Assembly: GCF_018101125.2 (NCBI RefSeq)
Contig: NZ_JAELVF020000001.1
Location: forward strand, 2,871,490 to 2,935,232
Direction: 5' to 3'
Source: Streptomyces tardus
GTDB lineage: Bacteria > Actinomycetota > Actinomycetes > Streptomycetales > Streptomycetaceae
Length of the DNA stretch: 63,743 nt
In this document: piece by piece, positions 50,123 to 56,614 of the stretch
How the letters are laid out: every line of letters starts with the position of its first letter
How positions within the stretch are numbered: the first letter of the stretch is position 1
Translations under genes and position numbers: made by a program
The notes under the pieces: model-generated
Told to the model about the DNA's origin: nothing
The model's input: only the letters and a program-made list of their open reading frames with translations
Database searches by the model: none

Positions 50123-50920
50123 ATGGCCGAGACCGCCGTGGGCGTTCCCTGTTGGGCCGATGTGATGCTGCCTGATCTGGCTGCCGGCAAGCGCTTCTAC
50201 GGCGCCCTCTTCGGCTGGACCTTCGACGAGGACGCCGAGGGGGCCGACAGCTACGCCCCGGCGCTGCTCGACGGCGCCTGCGCGGCGGCGCTCGGCCAGA
50301 AGACCGACGGTCGGATGCCGACCTCGTGGACCCAGTACCTGGCCGCCCCCGACGCGGTGGAGACGGCCGAGCGCATTCGGGCGGCCGGCGGGGTGGTGAT
50401 CACCGAGCCGCTGGAGGTCGGCACCGCGCCCGCCGGGATCCTCGGCATCGCCGCCGACCCCGGCGGCGCCGTGTTCGGCTTCTGGCAGCCGCGGAGCTTC
50501 GGCGGCTTCGAGGTGCGCAGCCGTACCGGGGCGTACGTCTGGACAGAGGTGTACGTGCGGGAGAAGCACCGCGTCGACGCCTTCTACCGGGAGGTGTTCG
50601 GCTACGGGACCGCCGACATCAGCGAGGAGGGCTTCGACTTCCTGCTCTGGGCACCCGAGGGCGAGGCACCCGACGAGTCGAACGCCGTCGGAGGTCGCTG
50701 CATGATCACGGACGCTTTCGCCGAGGAGATGCCGCCGCACTTCCTGACCTATTTCATGGTCGAGGACTGCGAGCAAACCGTGCTGCTGGCACAGGAGTTG
50801 GGTGGACGCGCGGTCTTCCCGGTGGAAAACAGCCAGTACGGGCGCTTTGCTGTGATCGCCGATGACCAGGGAGCGACGTTCGCCGTACTGGATCCGGCCC
50901 CGAGCGGCCGGGAGAGCTGA
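50123..50920 (+). CDS. kbpA: KbpA-like protein (two VOC modules), inhibitor of AfsK
   Basis: A 265-residue protein from ATG 50123, with AAGGAAAGAGG upstream; in-frame codons before it encode only repeat sequence. Two VOC/glyoxalase modules are visible: VGVPCWADVMLPDLAAGKRF at the start and EVYVREKHRVDAFYREVFGY in the middle. Its place directly upstream of afsK and its size match KbpA of S. coelicolor, which binds unphosphorylated AfsK and limits autophosphorylation. The assignment rests on position and fold; generic VOC function is the alternative. The same strand and 370-base spacing to afsK suggest separate promoters. Confidence 0.75.
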   Translation: MAETAVGVPCWADVMLPDLAAGKRFYGALFGWTFDEDAEGADSYAPALLDGACAAALGQKTDGRMPTSWTQYLAAPDAVETAERIRAAGGVVITEPLEVGTAPAGILGIAADPGGAVFGFWQPRSFGGFEVRSRTGAYVWTEVYVREKHRVDAFYREVFGYGTADISEEGFDFLLWAPEGEAPDESNAVGGRCMITDAFAEEMPPHFLTYFMVEDCEQTVLLAQELGGRAVFPVENSQYGRFAVIADDQGATFAVLDPAPSGRES

Positions 50921-51291
50921 CGCCGGGGCGTTGGTGCCGCAGCATGGGGGGAGCCCGGTCCGGGACCGAGGAGGGGACCGGCCCGGGCCGCGGAAAGTCG
51001 TCCCACCGGTATCGGCCGGAGCGGACGAGAGGTAGACGGGGGAGACACAGTGCCATCGCTGTCAGCGAGACCGGCTGCGCCCGCTGCCGCGACCACCGCG
51101 GTCGCGGCTCGGCGCCGATCGGATGGATCATGGAGCCGGGGGACTAACCACACCCCGGTTCGCGGTTGTCAGTGCCGACAGGAAGAATCACCTCAGCCGG
51201 GACGGGTCGCACCGCCCCCGGCCGCCGGAGCACGGACAACAGCGCCCGAGGCGGCGCCCGCGAGACGCCCCTTCGGGGAGGTGGAAGGACA
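50921..51291. other. Leader region between kbpA and afsK
   Basis: About 370 bases with no gene. It must carry the afsK promoter and leader. I see no strong hairpin or repeat and cannot place -10/-35 boxes reliably. Confidence 0.4.
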
Positions 51292-53736
51292 GTGGTGGAC
51301 CAGCTGACGCAGCACGACCCGCGGCGTATCGGGCCCTTTGAGGTGCTCGGACGCCTGGGTGCCGGCGGTATGGGTCTGGTCTACCTCGCCAGGTCCGCCT
51401 CGGGCCGCCGGGTCGCGATCAAGACCGTCAGGACCGAGCTCGCCGAGGACCAGCTCTTCCGGGTGCGCTTCACCAGGGAGGTCGAGGCGGCGCGCGCGGT
51501 CAGCGGCTTCTACACCGCCGCCGTGGTGGACGCCGACCCCAGGGCCGCGGTTCCGTGGCTGGCGACGGCGTATGTGCCCGCCCCCTCTCTGGAGGAGATC
51601 GTCCACGAGTGCGGGCCGATGCCGGTCCAGGCCGTGCGATGGCTGGCCGCCGGCATCGCCGAGGCGCTGCACTCCATCCACGGCGCCGGGCTGGTGCACC
51701 GCGACCTCAAGCCGTCCAACGTGCTGGTGGTCGAGGACGGCCCGCGGGTCATCGACTTCGGCATCGCCTCCGGGGTCTCCAACACCCGGCTCACCATGAC
51801 CAACGTCGCCGTCGGCACACCCGCGTACATGTCGCCGGAGCAGGCGCGCGACTCCCGCAGCGTGACCGGCGCCAGCGATGTGTTCTCGCTCGGCTCGACG
51901 CTGGTCTTCGCCGCCACCGGCCACGCCCCGTACCACGGTGCCAACCCGGTCGAGACGGTCTTCATGCTGCTGAGGGAGCGGCCCGACCTGGACGGGCTGC
52001 CCGACGAGCTGCTGCCTCTCATCGAGAGCTGCATGGCGCCCGAGGTGGAGATGCGGCCGAGCCCGGCCGATCTCCAGTCGCAGCTCGCCCCGCACCTCTT
52101 CTCCTCCGGTGGCGACGACAGCGGCACCGCGTCGGCGTGGCTGCCCGCCGGAGCGGTGGAGCTGATCGAGCGCAAGCGGGGCGGTCGCGGCCGTATACCG
52201 CGCGGCCCCGTGCAGCGGCCGGCCGAGCCCGAGCAGCAGAGCCCGCCGCAGGCGCCGCGCACCCCGCCAAGACCCCCGCAGGCACCGCCTGTTGACGCTC
52301 CGATCGGCTCGGGAGGACCCGCGCCGTACGCCGGTGGACCGGCCGCCGCCGTACCGCTGCTGCCACCGGGGGACGACCGGGTGCAGCTGCCCGGCGCCCC
52401 GGTGCCGATCGGGCCGGGCCCGCGCCGGGCGGAGAGCCGTCCGGTGCAGCCCGTCGCGTCGAGTTGGCTCAGACCTCCGGAGTCGGGCGCCCTGGCGGGT
52501 TCGACGAGCGGGCCGGTCCAGCCACCTCAGGTGCAGGCCGCGCCGCAGCAGCCCGTCGGCGCGCCCACCGCCCAGCCGGCCCCGGTGCCGGGCGAGCCGG
52601 TGGGCGGGGCGCCCGCGCGCTGGCGGCCGTGGCGGTTCCGGATGTCCAACGACCTCTGGGGCACGCCGGTCGTGGTGGAGGACCTGTTGTACGTCACCTC
52701 CTTCGAGGTGCACGCGCTGGACGTCGCCACCGGCAAGCGGCGGTTCAAGACCAACGAGGTCGCCTGGTCCATGGCGGTCTCGGGCGGCCGGGTGCACGCC
52801 TCGGACGGGCCGAGCCTCTTCGCGCTCAACGCCAAGGACGGCACCGAGCGCTGGAAGGTCGCCGTCGACGGCTGGGTGTACTCCCTCCACGTCGACATGG
52901 GCACCGTCCTGACCGGTACGCGGGGCGGCGGCGTCCAGGCGTGGGAGTCGGCGACCGGCGAGCTGCTGTGGACGATCGCGGGTGCCCAGACGGACTTCGA
53001 GACGCCCGACGCCGGCCCGCTGGTGCGCGGCGGCGTGGCCTACGTCTGCGCCGACGGCCAGCTGTACGCGCTGGAGGCCCGTACGGGCGCCGAGCGCTGG
53101 CGCTACCCGGTCGGCGACAGCGCGGCCACCGGCGGCGCCCCGGTCCGGCTGGTGCCGGCCGAGGACGGCACCGTCTACGTCTGTGCCGGCTCCCGGGTGC
53201 TCTGCCTGGACGGGGCCTCGGGCGCCGAGCGGTGGAGATTCGACGCGCCCGCGGCGTTCCTGAGCCCGCCCGAGCTGGCGCCCGGCGCCGCGGTGGCCGG
53301 CGGCGGCGTCTACGTCGTGGACTACCTCGGCACGGTGTACGCCCTCGATCCCGTCAACGGTCACGACCGCTGGCGGGTGCCCACCGAGGCGCGTTCCTCC
53401 ACGGAGCCGGTGGTGGTCGCGGACGGTCTGGTGCACGTCGCCAGCGGGAACGCGCTCTACACCATCGACGCCGTACCCGGTTCGGCCCGCTACCGCTTCA
53501 GCGCGGGCAGCGAGATCGTCGGCCGCCCGGTGGCGACCCAGGGAAGGGTGCACTTCGGGTCGGGCGACAACTGCCTCTACACGCTCGACGCGGTGGCCGG
53601 CACCCTGCGCTGGAAGCTGGAGACCGGCGGCGAGATCACCGGCACCCCGCTGGTGGCCGGGGGAGTGCTGTACGCCTGCAGCAGGGACCGCTGCGTGTAC
53701 GCGCTGGACGCCGCCAAGGGCACCGGCCAGAGCTGA
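51292..53736 (+). CDS. afsK: Ser/Thr protein kinase AfsK
   Basis: An 814-residue kinase from GTG 51292 (GGTGGAAGG upstream), beginning MVDQLTQHDPRRIGPFEVLG as in S. coelicolor AfsK. The kinase domain covers about 14-275: glycine loop GAGGMG, Lys44, HRDLKPSN (136-143), DFG (155-157), activation loop with Thr165 and Thr168, the latter the known autophosphorylation site. A Pro/Ala/Gln linker (about 300-440) leads to a PQQ-like beta-propeller (440-814) with repeated W-x-V and G-x-(V/L)-Y-A-L-D blades. AfsK phosphorylates AfsR and also acts in hyphal branching. It converges on the afsR block. Confidence 0.96.
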   Translation: MVDQLTQHDPRRIGPFEVLGRLGAGGMGLVYLARSASGRRVAIKTVRTELAEDQLFRVRFTREVEAARAVSGFYTAAVVDADPRAAVPWLATAYVPAPSLEEIVHECGPMPVQAVRWLAAGIAEALHSIHGAGLVHRDLKPSNVLVVEDGPRVIDFGIASGVSNTRLTMTNVAVGTPAYMSPEQARDSRSVTGASDVFSLGSTLVFAATGHAPYHGANPVETVFMLLRERPDLDGLPDELLPLIESCMAPEVEMRPSPADLQSQLAPHLFSSGGDDSGTASAWLPAGAVELIERKRGGRGRIPRGPVQRPAEPEQQSPPQAPRTPPRPPQAPPVDAPIGSGGPAPYAGGPAAAVPLLPPGDDRVQLPGAPVPIGPGPRRAESRPVQPVASSWLRPPESGALAGSTSGPVQPPQVQAAPQQPVGAPTAQPAPVPGEPVGGAPARWRPWRFRMSNDLWGTPVVVEDLLYVTSFEVHALDVATGKRRFKTNEVAWSMAVSGGRVHASDGPSLFALNAKDGTERWKVAVDGWVYSLHVDMGTVLTGTRGGGVQAWESATGELLWTIAGAQTDFETPDAGPLVRGGVAYVCADGQLYALEARTGAERWRYPVGDSAATGGAPVRLVPAEDGTVYVCAGSRVLCLDGASGAERWRFDAPAAFLSPPELAPGAAVAGGGVYVVDYLGTVYALDPVNGHDRWRVPTEARSSTEPVVVADGLVHVASGNALYTIDAVPGSARYRFSAGSEIVGRPVATQGRVHFGSGDNCLYTLDAVAGTLRWKLETGGEITGTPLVAGGVLYACSRDRCVYALDAAKGTGQS

Positions 53737-54167
53737 CGGTGCGACGGCCGGGGCCGGCCCCGGCCGGGCCACCGGTCGTCCGGTCGCCCCACCGTCTCTG
53801 TGCGGCCCGGGGCGTGCGGGACGGTGGGTGCGGGGTCGGGTCGCGGGCCGCGATGTGGTGGCGGGTGTGGTGCTGACGGTGGGGCAGGGGCAGGGCGTGG
53901 AGGTTCGAGCGCAGGGCGCTGTTCCCGTGCTCCGTTGTGGCTGCCTGCCGTGTGCTGCCAAATCCCCCCGGGCAAGGGCGACTTGGGGGTCCCTTTGCTA
54001 TGTATTGACCTGCGGAGATGCAGCTCTTTGCGGTTGCTTCACGGTGGCCGGAACATCGGTCCAAGTCGCCGCGTCCAGCCGGAACCGGCCCGAGCGGTGT
54101 CCGCGTCTCCAGCTCCGCAAGCAGCCGATTTTGCTGTGGACGTGTCAATTTTTCGCGGAGGATTTCC
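53737..54167. other. Intergenic stretch between afsK and a small secreted-protein gene
   Basis: No gene is supported. The palindrome next to the afsK stop is listed separately. TTGACC at about 54005 may be the -35 of the downstream gene's promoter. Confidence 0.45.
53745..53766. terminator. 22-base perfect palindrome after afsK
   Basis: CGGCCGGGGCC followed by its own reverse complement GGCCCCGGCCG, 8 bases past the stop. It fits a stem-type terminator. Confidence 0.55.
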
Positions 54168-54638
54168 ATGAGGCGTAGTCAGCTCAAGCTGGCCGCGGTC
54201 GTCGGGCTGGTCGTACTCGTGCTGAGTGGTTTCACACCGGCCAAGCGAAGTGGCGGCGGTGGCGACGGCGGCGACGGAGGTGGCTGCGGCAAGGACGGTG
54301 GCAGCAGCAACAGCAGCAGCGGTACCGACGGAGGCAGCAGCAGCACGTCGGTCGGTGGAGGGACGGGTGGCGGCTCCAGGTCCCGCCCCACCACGAACAT
54401 CACGGAGTGCATCGGACAGTCGGGCAACGCCGCGACCGTCCGGATCACCGCGCCCTCGGGCTTCTCCAGGAGCTACACGCTGAAGGTCACCTTCCTGAAC
54501 GCCACCGGCGACGTGGTCACCAGCGGCCAGCAGCAGGTCAGCCTGGAGGGCAGCGAGACCAAGTCCGTGAAGGTGCCGGCCCGCGACACCACGATGCTGG
54601 ACCAGGTCACCGAGTGCCGCCTGGACCCGGTGCGCTGA
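54168..54638 (+). CDS. Secreted Gly/Ser-rich protein of unknown function
   Basis: A 156-residue protein from ATG 54168 (GGAGGAT 5 bases upstream). Residues 1-25 are a signal sequence (LAAVVGLVVLVLSGFTPA). Residues 26-75 are almost only Gly, Asp, Ser and Thr (GGGGDGGDGGGCGKDGG). The C-terminal 80 residues form a small beta-sandwich-like domain (AATVRITAPSGFSRSYTLKV, SLEGSETKSVKVPA). There is one Cys in the linker and two in the domain. It lies in the place of S. coelicolor SCO4424, between afsK and afsS, as far as I recall. A strong hairpin follows it. Confidence 0.85.
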   Translation: MRRSQLKLAAVVGLVVLVLSGFTPAKRSGGGGDGGDGGGCGKDGGSSNSSSGTDGGSSSTSVGGGTGGGSRSRPTTNITECIGQSGNAATVRITAPSGFSRSYTLKVTFLNATGDVVTSGQQQVSLEGSETKSVKVPARDTTMLDQVTECRLDPVR

Positions 54639-54669
54639 GCCGAAGTCAACTCCCTTTCCGTGCAGCCGA

Positions 54670-54706
54670 GTCGGCGCCCGCGCCCAGACCGCGTGCGGGC
54701 GCCGAC
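54670..54706 (+). terminator. Terminator hairpin after the secreted-protein gene
   Basis: GTCGGCGCCCGC (54670-54681) and GCGGGCGCCGAC (54695-54706) pair over 12 bases with a 13-base loop, 30 bases past the stop. Confidence 0.7.
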
Positions 54707-54740
54707 CCCGTTCTGCCCCGCGCACCGGCGACTTCGGGTG

Positions 54741-54852
54741 CGGGTGTGACGGGTGGTGCGGCGTGGCGCGGCGGGTGTGACGGGTGGTGCGGCGTGGCGC
54801 GGTGGGTGTGCGGCGGGGCGTGGCGTGGCGCGGTGGGTGTGCGGCGGGGCAC
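54741..54852 (+). repeat. G+C-rich tandem repeats
   Basis: GTGACGGGTGGTGCGGCGTG recurs with a 31-base period, followed by two copies of GCGCGGTGGGTGTGCGGCGG. The block lies between the terminator and the next gene. No function is visible. Confidence 0.6.
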
Positions 54853-54931
54853 GGGTGCGGGTTCCCGGGAATGTCAGTGGTGGTTCCTACGCTGGAACCA
54901 GTGTTGGTCCCGGAGCTGAGGAGTGAGAGCA

Positions 54932-55357
54932 ATGGCGTTGTCCCGTGCAGAGCGCGAGGAGTTTCTGGCCGAGGCGCAGGTCGGATCGCTCGGTGTGGCG
55001 GCCGGGGCGGAGCGGGCGCCTCTGGTGGTGCCCATCTGGTACGCGTACGACCCCGGCGGTGAGGTATGGGTGGTCACCGAGACGGACTCCAGAAAGGCCC
55101 GACTCATCGCGGACGCGGGTCGGTTCACCATGCTCGCCGAGCGTACGGCGCCGACGGTGCGCTATGTGTCGGTGGAGGGCCCGGTGGTCGAGCAGCGTCC
55201 CGCCACGGACGAGGAGCACCGGCGGATGGTGCGGCGCTTCCTGCCGGGAGAGGCGGCGGAGCAGTATCTGGCCATGACCGAGAAGATGTTCGGCGAGCTC
55301 CAGTACATCTCCATGAGGCCGCAGCGCTGGCTCTCCTCCGACATGGGGTCCTTCTGA
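54932..55357 (+). CDS. PPOX-family (pyridoxamine-phosphate-oxidase-fold) flavin/F420-binding protein
   Basis: A 141-residue protein from ATG 54932, chosen because GAGGAG lies 9 bases before it; GTG 54923 is in frame but abuts that site. It is a split-barrel protein: LSRAEREEFLAEAQVGSLGV, PLVVPIWYAYDPGGEVWVVT, a SRKARLI helix and RYVSVEGPVVEQRP. Such small actinobacterial proteins bind FMN, F420 or heme; the class is related to PdxH in fold only. Substrate unknown. It runs toward the two small minus-strand genes. Confidence 0.85.
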   Translation: MALSRAEREEFLAEAQVGSLGVAAGAERAPLVVPIWYAYDPGGEVWVVTETDSRKARLIADAGRFTMLAERTAPTVRYVSVEGPVVEQRPATDEEHRRMVRRFLPGEAAEQYLAMTEKMFGELQYISMRPQRWLSSDMGSF

Positions 55358-55522
55358 CCGGACCGCGCTGCTGTCGCGGCGCGGCGTCCGCCGGCTGAAC
55401 GCGCCTGCTGCGCGGGCGGGTTGCGGCGCGCCGGCGAGCCGGCCGCACGGCGGGCGAGCGCTGCCGGGGGCCGAGCGCCGGCCCGGTCCCCGGCGGCGCG
55501 TACGAAGTCCGTGCGGGGGGTG

Positions 55523-55756
55523 TCAGCTGCCCTGGTAGTCCTGCACGACGACCAGGCTGCCCCGGTAGTCGCCGGAGCTGCCCTGGTAGTCGTCGGAGTC
55601 GCTGCCCCGGAGGTCGGCCGTGCCCGTTGTGCTGCCCTGGTAGTCGGCGGCGTCGACGGTCTCGGTGCGGTGCTCGGTCAGAGCGGGGGCGGCGGTCAGA
55701 GCGAGGCTGCCCACGGCGAGGGTGCAGACGGCGAGAGCGCGTCGGTTTCGTGGCAC
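55523..55756 (-). CDS. Small exported protein with DYQGS repeats
   Basis: A 77-residue protein from GTG 55756, with AAGGAG 8 bases upstream. Residues 1-27 are a signal peptide (LAVCTLAVGSLALTAAPA). The remainder contains five related pentapeptides: DYQGS, DLRGS, DYQGS, DYRGS and DYQGS, ending at the very C-terminus. A dyad lies 20-43 bases upstream. I know no family. It sits 230 bases downstream of another tiny gene that also contains a D-H-Q-G-S motif, both downstream of afsR on the same strand. Confidence 0.75.
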   Translation of the reverse strand: MPRNRRALAVCTLAVGSLALTAAPALTEHRTETVDAADYQGSTTGTADLRGSDSDDYQGSSGDYRGSLVVVQDYQGS

Positions 55757-55775
55757 GGATCTTCTCCTTGGACGA

Positions 55776-55799
55776 GTAGTAAGGGTCAGTGGTTACTAC
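55776..55799. promoter_or_regulatory. Inverted repeat upstream of the DYQGS-protein gene
   Basis: GTAGTAA (55776-55782) and TTACTAC (55793-55799) are separated by 10 bases, 20 bases before the GTG start. It could be an operator or a leader hairpin. Confidence 0.4.
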
Positions 55800-55894
55800 C
55801 CGGAAGCCGGCTCCGGCCGCCGGGTTCCGCCAACGATGGCCGGATCGCGACGACTTGGCGGCGTGATGTGCGGAAGTGGACGGGCGCGCGGATG

Positions 55895-55939
55895 GGGCCG
55901 GTGATGGTGGCGCCCCCTCCGCGCCACCATCACCGGCCC
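55895..55939 (-). terminator. Strong 18-base-pair terminator hairpin
   Basis: GGGCCGGTGATGGTGGCG (55895-55912) and CGCCACCATCACCGGCCC (55922-55939) pair perfectly around a 9-base loop, 50 bases downstream of the 49-residue gene's stop. It should end that gene's transcript. Confidence 0.75.
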
Positions 55940-55988
55940 TGGCCGTTCCGTCCGCTCCGGTGGGCCTGCCACCCGAGCGGACGCCTCA

Positions 55989-56138
55989 TCACCTCGCGGG
56001 CTCGCTCGAACCCTGGTGGTCGCCGGCGACGGAGACGTCGCCGTGGCCGGTGGAGGTGTTGGTCTTGTTCTCCTCGACCGCGTCGTCGGTCTTGGGCTGG
56101 GCCTTGTTCTTCTGGTTCTTCCTGGTGTCCCTGCTCAT
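55989..56138 (-). CDS. 49-residue protein, positional candidate for AfsS
   Basis: A complete small gene from ATG 56138 to TGA 55989, with GAGGAG 8 bases before the start. The product is hydrophilic, begins MSRDTRKNQKNKAQPK and ends VAGDHQGSSEPAR; it has no signal or membrane segment. It is the first gene after afsR on the same strand, has an AfsR-box-like repeat about 175 bases upstream, and is followed by a strong terminator. In S. coelicolor that place is held by afsS, a 63-residue activator with internal repeats. I cannot show sequence homology, so the identity is proposed on position only. Confidence 0.7.
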   Translation of the reverse strand: MSRDTRKNQKNKAQPKTDDAVEENKTNTSTGHGDVSVAGDHQGSSEPAR

Positions 56139-56614
56139 GACTTCACTCCTCATGTGTGGTGCACGATGAGCCCCGGCGCGTCTCCCCGTGACTCCCCCGA
56201 ACGCTGGACTGGCCTTGCTGGCGGCTCACCGTCTGAGGTGCGCCTCCCCCGTGACTCGCCGCTCCCCCCCCCCGATGCGACGAACCGACGTGCCACAGCA
56301 TGGCAATCGCCAATAAACGTTTGATGAACGTGCCATCGCCCGCCGGGGCGGCGCCATAGCGGAGCAGGGTTCGATACGAGACCAGGACAGCCCTGAGACG
56401 TGTACGCACCCGTTCTCCGTTGGGGGAACGGGAGTTGGGGGCGTATCGACACCGCTCGGTCCGGCGCTCCGGCAGCCGGGGCGGCGGCTCCGGTCATCGG
56501 TGCCGACCGTCGGGCCGGCCGCGGCGCCTCGGGCCGGACGGGTGCCCTTCCGGCCGTGGGCGGCTCGCCCGCCCGCGGTCGGGGGCGGGACGGACGTACG
56601 GCGGCCGGGGCGGG
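56139..56614. other. afsR downstream region carrying the small gene's promoter
   Basis: 476 bases between the afsR stop and the 49-residue gene. The direct repeat at 56313-56329 is listed separately. All open frames crossing it look like shadows. Confidence 0.5.
56313..56329 (-). promoter_or_regulatory. AfsR/PhoP-box-like direct repeat
   Basis: On the minus strand GTTCAT (56329-56324) and GTTTAT (56318-56313) are spaced at exactly 11 bases, the periodicity of SARP and PhoP sites. About eight bases further, CATGCT could serve as -10. In S. coelicolor both AfsR and PhoP bind overlapping repeats of this kind before afsS. Which of the two binds here cannot be decided from sequence. Confidence 0.5.
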
